Assembly (NCBI RefSeq): GCF_000423665.1
Contig: NZ_AUIK01000010.1
Location: forward strand, 1 to 64,000
Origin: Solirubrobacter soli DSM 22325
Lineage (GTDB): Bacteria; Actinomycetota; Thermoleophilia; Solirubrobacterales; Solirubrobacteraceae
Direction: 5' to 3'
Length of the DNA stretch: 64,000 nucleotides
Positions 41,196-49,204 of this stretch are shown here, one piece after another (position 1 is the first letter of the stretch; each line of letters opens with the position of its first letter). Position numbers and translations under genes: made by a program. The notes beneath the pieces were generated by a model. The model was not told where the DNA came from, did not search any database, and saw only the letters and a program-made list of their open reading frames with translations.

Positions 41196-41930
41196 CTATG
41201 CCGGGTACGACGGGAAGGTGCCGTCCTCGTTGCGTGCGAGCGGCGGCATGACGTCCAGCGGGCGGTCGAAGCGCTCTTCGGTCTCGCGGGGCGGCGGGGC
41301 GTCGGCGCGGGCGATCTCGATCCGCTGGGTGACCTTGACGGCGACGAGGATCGCGAGGAGGGCCATCGGGACGTCGAGGCCGTCGGAGACCGCGTAGGCC
41401 AGGGCGGAGTCGCGGAACTCCTGCGGGGTGTCGTCGCTGAGGGAGCGCAGGGCGAAGTTGCCGATCCAGCCGGTGACCAGGAACGCGGCCCACCACCAGG
41501 CCAGCCAGGCGGGTGGCGCGGTGCCGCCGGAGCGCCAGATGTCGTTGATGACCTCCTTCGGACGCCAGAGGTTCAGGAACGGGACGAACCAGCCGCCGAT
41601 CGCCCAGCCGTGGCCGTAGCGGCGCTGCTCGGGGGCGACCGCGTCGAGGTTCTTGTAGGCGCGGTGCAGCCAGCGGAGGAAGACCACGACGCAGGCGATG
41701 TAGAGCCCGAACTGCAGCAGGCTGACGATGCCCACGCGCGTGTCGTCGGCGCTGAACTCGGCGTCGGTGACGTCCTCGCCCGCGATCACGCGATCCATCA
41801 AGCGCACTTCGAGGATGTCGGACACGCACGCGGCCAGTGCGGCCACGGCCATCAGCGCGAAGACGATCTTCAACGCTTTGAGGCGACCGTCCAGTGACTC
41901 ATAGCCATCCGGGTTCATGGCGGGGCTCAT
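41196..41930 (-). CDS. DUF4328 membrane protein
   Basis: 244 residues with four to five hydrophobic segments. The family stretch YGHGWAIGGWFVPFLNLWRP is followed by WLAWWWAAFLVTG. Function is unknown in all members I know. The acidic/proline-rich C-terminal tail (PPPRETEERF and on) is probably cytosolic. The start may be ATG 41918. It stands 18 bp downstream of the scpB stop and may be the last gene of that operon. Confidence 0.85.
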   Translation of the reverse strand: MSPAMNPDGYESLDGRLKALKIVFALMAVAALAACVSDILEVRLMDRVIAGEDVTDAEFSADDTRVGIVSLLQFGLYIACVVVFLRWLHRAYKNLDAVAPEQRRYGHGWAIGGWFVPFLNLWRPKEVINDIWRSGGTAPPAWLAWWWAAFLVTGWIGNFALRSLSDDTPQEFRDSALAYAVSDGLDVPMALLAILVAVKVTQRIEIARADAPPPRETEERFDRPLDVMPPLARNEDGTFPSYPA

Positions 41931-41948
41931 ACCCAGCTCACAACCGGT

Positions 41949-42524
41949 CTAACGCGCGGCGGCGGCTTCTCCTCGCGCCTCGCCCGCACGGAGCAGGCGA
42001 TCCCGCAGGGCGGTGGCCTCCTCGGGTGACGGGTCCCACTGCGCGATGTCCGGCAGCTCGTCGGGCGACCCGAGCCCGAAGAGCTTGAGGAAGAGCCCCG
42101 TCGTGCGGTACAGGACGGCGCCGAACTGGCTGCGGCCCGCCTCTTCGATCAGCCCGCGGTCGGTCAGCGCGGAGGTCGCGGACTCCGACGCCACGCCGCG
42201 GATGCGGGCGACCTCGGGACGACTGACCGGCTGCAGGTAGGCGACGATCGCGAGCGTCTCGGCCTGGGCGGGTGTGAGCGCGGGCGTGCGCGGTCGGCCG
42301 AGCAGGCGCCGGGCGGCCTCCTCGGCGTCAGGATGCGACGCGAGCGCGAGCCCGCCGGCGAGCCGCCGCAGCACGAGGCCGCGGTCCTCGAGGTCGGCCT
42401 CGAGCTCGTTCGCGGCCTGGCCGACCGCCTCCTCGCCGACCTGCAACGCGTCGGCGAGCTCCTCGACCGAGACGGGGTCGGGCGCGAGGAAGAGCAGCGC
42501 CTCAAGCTGGGCGGCGAGCGTCAC
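41949..42524 (-). CDS. scpB: Segregation and condensation protein B
   Basis: 191 residues of tandem winged helices (LEALLFLAPDPVSVEELADA, TPAQAETLAIVAYLQPVSRPEVARIRG). It binds ScpA and the SMC heads in the bacterial condensin. GTG 42524 overlaps the stop of the repeat-rich ORF between scpA and scpB (GTGA), so translation is passed from scpA through that ORF to scpB. Confidence 0.92.
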   Translation of the reverse strand: MTLAAQLEALLFLAPDPVSVEELADALQVGEEAVGQAANELEADLEDRGLVLRRLAGGLALASHPDAEEAARRLLGRPRTPALTPAQAETLAIVAYLQPVSRPEVARIRGVASESATSALTDRGLIEEAGRSQFGAVLYRTTGLFLKLFGLGSPDELPDIAQWDPSPEEATALRDRLLRAGEARGEAAAAR

Positions 42525-42844
42525 GGGCGCGCGCCTCGCGCGGCGGCGCGGCCCGGCGCGGCGGCCCGGCGCGGCCCGGCGGCGCGGCCCGGCCCGGCGG
42601 CCCGGCGCGGCGCGGCGGCGCGGCCCGTGGCGGCGGCCCGGCGCGGCCCGGCGGCGCGGCCCGGCGCGGCGGCGCGGCCCGGCGCGGCGGCCCGGCGCGG
42701 CGCGGCGGCGCGGCCCGTGGCGGCGGCCCGGCCCGGCGCGGCGGCGCGGCCCGGCGCGGCGGCGCGGCCCGGCCCGGCGGCGCGGCCCGGCCCGGCGGCG
42801 CGGCCCGGCCCGGCGGCGCGGCCCGGCGCGGCGGCGGCGCTCAT
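42521..42844 (-). CDS. Repeat-encoded Ala/Arg/Gly/Pro protein coupled between scpA and scpB
   Basis: 107 residues made almost entirely of a hexapeptide AA(G/A)(P/T)(G/R)R, about 16 units, strongly basic. Its ATG overlaps the scpA stop (ATGA) and its TGA overlaps the scpB GTG (GTGA), so both junctions are precise 4-bp couplings and the frame is open throughout despite the repeat. This argues that it is translated. It may simply carry ribosomes across an expanded repeat, or it may be a basic nucleic-acid-binding or disordered partner of condensin. No homologue is recognised. Confidence 0.6.
   Translation of the reverse strand: MSAAAAPGRAAGPGRAAGPGRAAGPGRAAAPGRAAAPGRAAATGRAAAPRRAAAPGRAAAPGRAAGPRRAAATGRAAAPRRAAGPGRAAGPRRAAAPGRAAARGARP
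42535..42840. repeat. 18-bp period GC-only minisatellite between scpA and scpB
   Basis: About 300 bp built from units such as cggcgcggcccggcg with period 18 bp and almost no A or T. All units remain in one frame on the minus strand. It is the largest repeat block in the window. Confidence 0.85.
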
Positions 42845-43584
42845 GCCGCGGCCCTCTGGCGCGCGTCGGACGTCACCGTGATCGGGCCGAACGGCTCGTC
42901 CTGCTCCCACGCGGCCTCGCCGCGCTTGTAGAGCTCGAGCAGCGCGAAGACGGTGACGCAGATCGTGACGCGGTCGGCGTCCTTGACCGCCTCGTCGAAG
43001 CTGAACGTCCCCCGGCGCAGCAGGTCGCGCAGGACCTTCAGGCGCTCGGCGACGGTCACGCGCGGCATCGCCATGTGGGTCAGGTCGATCGGCGCGGGCA
43101 CACGCAGCAGCGCGCCCAGAGAAGCGCCGAGCACGTCCGCGTCGTACGCCTTCTCCGCGCCCGCCTCCGACGCCTTGCGGAACTCGGGCGGCAGCGGCGC
43201 GGTCCGGTACAGGTAGCCCTGGCCGTGGTCGTGGCGACCCGCGAGATGCCCGCCGGCGCCGCGGAAGCGCGCGTACTGCAGCATCCGCTCGACCAGTTCC
43301 TCGGCGGCCTCGGCGGGCGCCAGCTCGTCGAGCTCCTCGATCTCCTCGCCCGGGAGCATCAGCCGCGACTTGAGCTCCAGCAGCGCCGCGATCAGCACCA
43401 GGAACTCGGTCGCGGACTCCAGGTCCAGCTCGTCGAGCGACTCCAGGTGGTCCAGGTAGGCGATGACGACCTCCGCCAGGTCGACCTCGAGCAGGTCGAG
43501 CTCCTCCCGCAGGATCAGCGAGAGGAGCAGATCGAAGGGACCGGCGAAGACGTCGAGGTCCAGCTCCAGCTGGGCGATGCGCAC
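42841..43584 (-). CDS. scpA: Segregation and condensation protein A
   Basis: 247 residues, the kleisin subunit that bridges the SMC heads. The N-terminus FAGPFDLLLSLILREELDLL and the middle YLDHLESLDELDLESATEFL fit the family; the C-terminal winged helix contains VTICVTVFALLELYKRGE. It is 10 bp downstream of trpS and may be co-transcribed with it. Confidence 0.93.
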   Translation of the reverse strand: MRIAQLELDLDVFAGPFDLLLSLILREELDLLEVDLAEVVIAYLDHLESLDELDLESATEFLVLIAALLELKSRLMLPGEEIEELDELAPAEAAEELVERMLQYARFRGAGGHLAGRHDHGQGYLYRTAPLPPEFRKASEAGAEKAYDADVLGASLGALLRVPAPIDLTHMAMPRVTVAERLKVLRDLLRRGTFSFDEAVKDADRVTICVTVFALLELYKRGEAAWEQDEPFGPITVTSDARQRAAA

Positions 43585-43594
43585 GCCCGAGAGG

Positions 43595-44596
43595 CTAGGT
43601 GGTGCTTCGGACGGGCTTTCCGACGCCCATCGCCTCGCGCACGTCGGCGAGCACCGGCGCCGCGATCGCCTGTGCCTTCTCGGCCCCCATCTCGAAGATC
43701 GACTCGATCGCGGCGGTGTCCTCGCGCAGCTCGAGGTAGCGCTCGCGGGTCGGTCGCAGCCATTCCGCGACCTCCTCGCCGACGGCGCCCTTGAAGTCGC
43801 CGTAGCCCTTGCCCTCGAAGTCGTGCTCGATGGCGGCCGGCGACGTCCCGCGCACGACCGAGAGGATCTCGATCATGTTCGTGATGCCGGGCTTGTCGTC
43901 GCCGCGGACGATCTCGCGCCCGGAGTCGGTCTCCGCGCGCTTGAACTTCTTGACGATGCTCCCCGGCTCCTCGTCGACGTAGACCGTGCCGCCGGGCGTG
44001 CCGCCGGTGGTCGACATCTTCTTGTCGGGCTCCTTGAGGTCGCGGATCCGCGCGCCGACCTTCGGGATGTTGCCCTCCGGGACGACGAGCGTCTCGCCGA
44101 AGCGCTTGTTGAACGCCTCCGCGACGTCGCGCATCAACTCGATGTGCTCGCGCTGGTCCTCACCCACCGGTACCTCGTGCGCGCGGTAGGCGAGCACGTC
44201 GGCCGCCATCAGCACCGGGTAGTACAGGAGCCCGGCGCTCACCCGGTCGCGCGCCGCGCCCGCCTTGTCGCGGAACTGGTGCATGCGGTTGAGCTGGCCC
44301 ACGGACGTGACGCTCGACAGCAGCCACGTGAGTTCGGTGTGCTCGGGCACGTCGCCCTGGCGGAAGAGGATGCAGCGCGCGGGATCGAGCCCCGCGGCGA
44401 CGAGCAGCGCGGCCGTGTCGCGGGTGCGCGTGCGCAGCTCCTCCGGCTCGTAGGCCACGGTCGTGCCGTGGAGGTCGACGATGCAGTAGATCGCGGGATC
44501 GGCGCGATCCTGACCCTCCACGTACTGCAGGATGGCCCCGATGTAGTTGCCGAGGTGCTTGCGCCCGGTGGGCTGGATGCCGGAGAAGATGACCAT
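43595..44596 (-). CDS. trpS: Tryptophanyl-tRNA synthetase
   Basis: 333 residues, class I. The HIGH-like motif is PTGRKHLGNYIGA (residues 9-21) and the KMSKS-like motif is DKKMSTTGGTPGG. It charges tRNA-Trp. ATG 44596 is chosen because the protein begins MVIFSGIQPTG as in the family; the upstream open frame is non-homologous. A 228-bp gene-free leader with four hairpins precedes it. Confidence 0.95.
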   Translation of the reverse strand: MVIFSGIQPTGRKHLGNYIGAILQYVEGQDRADPAIYCIVDLHGTTVAYEPEELRTRTRDTAALLVAAGLDPARCILFRQGDVPEHTELTWLLSSVTSVGQLNRMHQFRDKAGAARDRVSAGLLYYPVLMAADVLAYRAHEVPVGEDQREHIELMRDVAEAFNKRFGETLVVPEGNIPKVGARIRDLKEPDKKMSTTGGTPGGTVYVDEEPGSIVKKFKRAETDSGREIVRGDDKPGITNMIEILSVVRGTSPAAIEHDFEGKGYGDFKGAVGEEVAEWLRPTRERYLELREDTAAIESIFEMGAEKAQAIAAPVLADVREAMGVGKPVRSTT

Positions 44597-44618
44597 TTCG
44601 CCGCCGCCACGATATCGC

Positions 44619-44808
44619 CGCGGCGGCCGGAGCCCCGGCCGCCGCGAGCGGTTCGAACCTAGGGAGCCGGTTGACGAATACCGGTTCGCCCGCCGCGGCA
44701 CATCCGCGGCGTCTCGCGCCACCCGCGCTGCTCGCGGCCCAGAGGGCCGCATCGCGAGCGCGTGCGACGCGAGCCACTGGCGACTGCACCACGCCGGTCG
44801 GACCGACC
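44619..44808. promoter_or_regulatory. Array of four hairpins between gcvPB and trpS
   Basis: The 228-bp gap holds perfect inverted repeats at 44619-44646 (12 bp, 4-nt loop), 44691-44711 (8 bp), 44734-44750 (7 bp, aga loop) and 44796-44808 (6 bp). They could end the gcv operon and/or fold as the trpS leader. No U-run, T-box core or tRNA was recognised, and roles are unassigned. Confidence 0.45.
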
Positions 44809-44824
44809 ATTCATCAACAGACTC

Positions 44825-46378
44825 CTAGAGCGGCTGTCTGATGACAGGCCGCTTGGCCGCGCCGGCCTCGTCGAGGCGCCGGACCGGCGTCCCGTACGGG
44901 GCGTTGCGGGCGATCTCCGGGTCCTCGGCGCCCTCGCGCAGGATGTTCGCGAGCGCTTCGGCGAACGCGTCGAGGGTCTCCATCGTCTCGGTCTCGGTCG
45001 GCTCGATCAGCAGTGCCTCGTCGACCAGCAGCGGGAAGTAGACCGTCGGCGGGTGGAAGCCGTGGTCGAGCAGCCGCTTGGCCAGATCGAGCGTGCGCAG
45101 CCCGAGCTCCTTCTTCATCGGCGACCCGCTCAGCACGAACTCGTGCATGCACAGGCGGTCGAAGGCCGGCGGGAGGTACTCGGTGACGCCGAGCTGCTTG
45201 AGCTTGGCGAGCAGGTAGTTGGCGTTCAGGACCGCGGTCTCGGACGCCTCCTGCAGGCCGTCGGAGCCGAGCGACAGGATGTACGCGTAGGAGCGCACGA
45301 ACACGCCGTAGTTGCCCTGGAAGCCGCGCAGGCGACCGATCGACTTCGGCCGGTCGTAGTCGAGGTCGAACGTGCCGTCGTCGAGCTTGACCACCTGCGG
45401 CTTGGTCAGGTACGGCTCCATGCGCTCGGACACCGCGATCGGGCCGGCGCCGGGACCGCCGCCGCCGTGCGGCTGCGTGAACGTCTTGTGCAGGTTGAAG
45501 TGCACGATGTCGAAGCCCATGTCACCCGGGCGCGTGCGCCCCATGACCGCGTTGAGGTTCGCGCCGTCGTAGTACAGCGTCGCGCCGACGCCGTGGACGA
45601 TCTTGGCGATCTCCTCGATGTTGCGGTCGAACACGCCGAGCGTGTTCGGGTTGGTGAGCATCAGGCAGGCGACGGAGGAGTCGGCCTTGGACCGCAGGTC
45701 GTCGACGTCGACGCCGCCGTCGGCGTTGGTGCCGACCTTGACGACCTCGTAGCCGCCCATCGTCACCGTCGCCGGGTTGGTGCCGTGCGCGGTGTCCGGG
45801 GTGAGGATCTTGGTGCGGACGTCGCCGCGGTCCTCGTGGTAGGCGCGGGTGAGCAGGACGCCGGCGAGCTCGCCGTGCGAGCCCGCGGACGGCTGCAGCG
45901 AGACGTGCGGCAGCCCCGCGACCTCCCCCAGTGCGCCCTGCAGCTCGTGCATCAGCTGCAGCGCACCCTGCGCCCGCTTGGGCGACTGCAGCGGGTGCAG
46001 GCGCGAGTTGCCCGGCAGCGCCGCGACCCGCTCGTGCAGCTTCGGGTTGTGCTTCATCGTGCACGACCCGAGCGGGTAGAAGCCGGTGTCGAGGTCGAAG
46101 TTGCGCTTCGACAACCGGTTGTAGTGACGGACGATCTCCGGCTCGGCGATCTCCGGCAGCTTCGCCGGCTCCGAGCGCCGGAACTGCTCGGGCAGCTCGT
46201 GCTTGGGGACGTCCAGCTCGGGCGCGACGAACGCGCGCCGGCCGGGCTTGGACTTCTCGTAGATCGTCTTCGCGTGGTCGCGCTGCATGTCGGTCTCGAC
46301 AAGCGCGCTCCGGCGCGGGTGCTGCTCGTGGGCCTCGATGCCGGGATCGGCGTGGAGGCGGTTCTCGGCGATCGTCAT
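44825..46378 (-). CDS. gcvPB: Glycine dehydrogenase (decarboxylating) subunit 2
   Basis: 517 residues. Carries the PLP lysine in VHFNLHKTFTQPHGGGGPGAGP and the motif GFYPLGSCTMKHNPK. With GcvPA it forms the P-protein that decarboxylates glycine onto the lipoyl arm of GcvH. Its start overlaps the gcvPA stop (ATGA). Split P-protein subunits are typical of many non-proteobacterial lineages. Confidence 0.96.
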   Translation of the reverse strand: MTIAENRLHADPGIEAHEQHPRRSALVETDMQRDHAKTIYEKSKPGRRAFVAPELDVPKHELPEQFRRSEPAKLPEIAEPEIVRHYNRLSKRNFDLDTGFYPLGSCTMKHNPKLHERVAALPGNSRLHPLQSPKRAQGALQLMHELQGALGEVAGLPHVSLQPSAGSHGELAGVLLTRAYHEDRGDVRTKILTPDTAHGTNPATVTMGGYEVVKVGTNADGGVDVDDLRSKADSSVACLMLTNPNTLGVFDRNIEEIAKIVHGVGATLYYDGANLNAVMGRTRPGDMGFDIVHFNLHKTFTQPHGGGGPGAGPIAVSERMEPYLTKPQVVKLDDGTFDLDYDRPKSIGRLRGFQGNYGVFVRSYAYILSLGSDGLQEASETAVLNANYLLAKLKQLGVTEYLPPAFDRLCMHEFVLSGSPMKKELGLRTLDLAKRLLDHGFHPPTVYFPLLVDEALLIEPTETETMETLDAFAEALANILREGAEDPEIARNAPYGTPVRRLDEAGAAKRPVIRQPL

Positions 46379-47682
46379 GCCACTGCCTCCTTGAGCACCT
46401 CGGCGAGGCGGTCGATGTCTGCTTTCGAGCGCTGCTCGGTGATCGCCACCAGCAGCACGTCGTCGCCCACCGGGTGGCCCGGGTTGACGCCCCGCTCGGC
46501 GCAGAACTCGACGACGTCGTGCACGTTCGGGATGCGCAGCGCGAACTCGCGCACGACCGGCTGGTCGTGGACGGCCTCGATGCCGTCGATGGCGGTCAGC
46601 GTCTCGCGGGCGTAGTGCGTCCGGGAGACCAGCAGCTCGCCGAGCTCGATCAACCCCTCGCGGCCGAGCCAGCTCAGGTAGATCATGCCCGCGAGCGCGT
46701 TCAGCGCCTGGGCGGTGCAGATGTTGTGCGTCGCCTTCTCGCGGCGGATGTGCTGCTCGCGCGTCTGCAGCGTGAGCACGAAGCCGCGGCGGCCGTCGAC
46801 GTCGGTCGTCTCGCCCGCGATCCGGCCCGGCATCCGGCGGAGGTACTTCTGCTGGGCGGCGAAGAAGCCGAAGCTCGGGCCGCCGAAGTCGAGCCGGTTG
46901 CCGAGCGTCTGGCCCTCGCCGACGCAGATGTCGACGTCGAACTCGCCCGGGGGCTTGAGCACGCCGAGCGTCAGCGGGTCCGCCTGGACGATCAGCAGCG
47001 CGCCGTTCTTGACCGCCGCGAGCTGCTGGAGGTCCTCGATCGCGCCGTAGAAGTTCGGCTGGGCGACGAAGATCGCCGCGACGTCGTCGCCGACGTCCTG
47101 CAGGTCGGTCAGGCCGTTGGCGAGCGGGATCGTCTCGATCGTGGTGCCCCAGCCGGCCGAGGTCGTCTCGAGCGTCTCGCGGCTGTGCGGGTGCAGGCCC
47201 TCGGAGACGAGGAAGCGCGACTTGCGGGTCTCGGCGTGGGCGAGCCAGCCGGCGGCGGCGACCGCGCTCGGGCCCTCGTAGACCGACGCGTTGGAGACCG
47301 GCAGGCCGGTCAGCTCCGAGATCGCGGTCTGGTACTCGAACATCACCTGCAGCCCGCCCTGGCTGATCTCGGGCTGGTACGGCGTGTACGGCGTCAGGAA
47401 CTCGGACCGCTGCAGGATCGAGTCGATCAGCGCGGGCACGTAGTGGTCGTACATGCCGGCGCCGAGGAACGTCAGCTCGTCCTCGGCCGAGACGTTGGAA
47501 GCGGCGAGGTCGCGCAGCTTCGCGTAGACCTCCTGCTCCGGCTTGCCGGCGGGAAGATCGAGGGCTCGGCCCAGCCGGACGCCCTCAGGGACGTCGGCGA
47601 ACAGGTCGTCGATCGATTCAACACCGACGGCCGCCAGCATCTCCTGCCGGTCGGCCTCAGTGGCGGATGTGTAGCGGCTCAT
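46375..47682 (-). CDS. gcvPA: Glycine dehydrogenase (decarboxylating) subunit 1
   Basis: 435 residues. N-terminal half of P-protein, with YTPYQPEISQGGLQVMFEYQ typical of the family and no PLP lysine. It pairs with GcvPB, coupled by ATGA. gcvH is 15 bp upstream in the operon gcvT-gcvH-gcvPA-gcvPB. Confidence 0.96.
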   Translation of the reverse strand: MSRYTSATEADRQEMLAAVGVESIDDLFADVPEGVRLGRALDLPAGKPEQEVYAKLRDLAASNVSAEDELTFLGAGMYDHYVPALIDSILQRSEFLTPYTPYQPEISQGGLQVMFEYQTAISELTGLPVSNASVYEGPSAVAAAGWLAHAETRKSRFLVSEGLHPHSRETLETTSAGWGTTIETIPLANGLTDLQDVGDDVAAIFVAQPNFYGAIEDLQQLAAVKNGALLIVQADPLTLGVLKPPGEFDVDICVGEGQTLGNRLDFGGPSFGFFAAQQKYLRRMPGRIAGETTDVDGRRGFVLTLQTREQHIRREKATHNICTAQALNALAGMIYLSWLGREGLIELGELLVSRTHYARETLTAIDGIEAVHDQPVVREFALRIPNVHDVVEFCAERGVNPGHPVGDDVLLVAITEQRSKADIDRLAEVLKEAVA

Positions 47683-47697
47683 AGTGAGCCGCTCAGC

Positions 47698-48084
47698 TTA
47701 TGACAGGGACTCCTGGTAGCTCGCGGAGTCCATCAGAGCGTCGATCTCGGACGGGTCGGAGAGCTTGACCTTGACGAGCCAGCCCTCGCCGTAGGAGTCC
47801 TCGTTGATCTGCTCCGGAGCGTCCTTGAGCGCATCGTTGACCTCGATGATCTCTCCGCTGACCGGGGCGATCACGTCCGAGACCGCCTTGACGGACTCGA
47901 CCTCGGCGTACGGGGAGTCCTTGGAGATCGACGTGCCGACCTCCGGCGGGTCGAAGAACACGACCTCGCCGAGCTGGTCCTGGGCGTACCAGGTGATGCC
48001 GAGCACGGCGGTGTCGCCGTCGACGCGCGCCCAGTCGTGCTCGGCGTGGTACTTGAGGTCGTCGGGGTAGCTGGCGTCGGCCAC
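47698..48084 (-). CDS. gcvH: Glycine cleavage system H protein
   Basis: 128 residues. The lipoylated Lys lies in VESVKAVSDVIAPVSGEI. It shuttles the aminomethyl group between P, T and L proteins. Its ATG directly follows the gcvT stop (0 bp gap). Confidence 0.96.
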   Translation of the reverse strand: MADASYPDDLKYHAEHDWARVDGDTAVLGITWYAQDQLGEVVFFDPPEVGTSISKDSPYAEVESVKAVSDVIAPVSGEIIEVNDALKDAPEQINEDSYGEGWLVKVKLSDPSEIDALMDSASYQESLS

Positions 48085-49164
48085 TTAGGTCTCCTTGGTG
48101 TAGAGCGGCTTGCTGCGGACCTCCGCGGTGCGCGTGCGCCCGCGGACGTCGATCTCCAGAGTGGTGCCCGGCTCGGACTTGTCGATCGGGACGTAGGCCA
48201 TGCCGATGCCCTCGTTCAGGGAAGGGCTGAGCGTGCCGGAGGTGACCTCGCCGCCGCCGTGGATCGGGTTGCCCTGGCGGGCGATGCCGCCGCCGGTGAT
48301 CACGAACGGGACGAGCAGCTCGGACGGGCCGTTCTGCCGGGCGACCTTGATCGCCTCGGCGCCGATGAACCCCGTGTCCTCCTTCACGCACCAGCCGAGG
48401 CCGGCCTCGATCGGGCCGCGGGACTCCATCAGGTCGTTGCCGTAGAGGTGGAAGCAGACCTCCAGGCGCAGCGTGTCGCGCGCGCCGAGACCCGCGGGCT
48501 TGACCCCGGCTTCGAGCAGCGCGTCCCACACGTCGCCGGCATGGTCGGGCGCGACCAGCAGCTCCACGCCGTCCTCGCCGGTGTAGCCGGTGCCGCACAC
48601 GAGGACGTCCGGCGCGCCCGCCACGGTGCGCGTGGCGGTGCGGAAGCGCTTGGGGAGCTCGCCGTCGGTGAGGGTCGCCACGATGGCGCGCGCCTCCGGG
48701 CCCTGGACCGCGAGCATCGCGTAGTCGTGCAGGCGATCGACGAGCGTGACGTCGAACGCCTCCGCCTGCTTGGTGAACCACGCGAGGTCCTTCTCGTGGT
48801 TGGCGGCGTTCGTGACCGTCAGGTAGCGGTTCTCGCCCAGCTTGTAGCTGAACAGGTCGTCCAGGACGCCCCCGTCCTCCTTCGTCAGGACGGAGTACTG
48901 GGCGCCGTCGTCGGCGAGCTTGGAGACGTCGTTGGAGAGGATGCGCTGGAGGAAGCGCTCGGCGTCCGGACCCGTGGTCTCGATCTCGCCCATGTGGCTG
49001 ACGTCGAAGACGCCCGCGTGGGCGCGGACGTCGAGGTGCTCCTCCTTGATGCCCGCGTACTGCACCGGCATCTCCCAGCCGGCGAAGGGCACGAGCTTGG
49101 CGCCCGCCGCGACATGCCGGTCGTACAGCGGGGTGCGCTTCAGGGTGTCAGTGTCGGCCGCCAT
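48085..49164 (-). CDS. gcvT: Aminomethyltransferase (glycine cleavage T protein)
   Basis: 359 residues: KLVPFAGWEMPVQYAG near the N-terminus, the folate-binding core and GTGYTGEDGVELLVA. It transfers the C1 unit to tetrahydrofolate. It is first in the operon. Only 40 bp separate its ATG from the divergent secreted-protein gene, leaving no room for a glycine riboswitch. A TAGTTC-like -10 candidate lies about 25 bp upstream. ATG 49164 gives the family N-terminus. Confidence 0.95.
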   Translation of the reverse strand: MAADTDTLKRTPLYDRHVAAGAKLVPFAGWEMPVQYAGIKEEHLDVRAHAGVFDVSHMGEIETTGPDAERFLQRILSNDVSKLADDGAQYSVLTKEDGGVLDDLFSYKLGENRYLTVTNAANHEKDLAWFTKQAEAFDVTLVDRLHDYAMLAVQGPEARAIVATLTDGELPKRFRTATRTVAGAPDVLVCGTGYTGEDGVELLVAPDHAGDVWDALLEAGVKPAGLGARDTLRLEVCFHLYGNDLMESRGPIEAGLGWCVKEDTGFIGAEAIKVARQNGPSELLVPFVITGGGIARQGNPIHGGGEVTSGTLSPSLNEGIGMAYVPIDKSEPGTTLEIDVRGRTRTAEVRSKPLYTKET

Positions 49165-49204
49165 TTCGGACCGGACCCTAGCGCGAACTACCCTGTGGCC
49201 GTCG

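Noticed and set aside
42535..42840. Origin-like or centromere-like iterons near scpAB
   Set aside because: The repeats are GC-only, in frame, lack DnaA- or ParB-like motifs, and no replication or partition genes adjoin.
44650..44659. GGTTCGAACC, like a tRNA T-arm loop, near trpS
   Set aside because: Flanking bases do not pair into a 5-bp T-stem on either strand and no acceptor or anticodon stem is found. It is only a 10-bp palindrome.
49165..49204. Glycine riboswitch before gcvT
   Set aside because: Only 40 bp separate gcvT from the divergent gene, too short for the aptamer.
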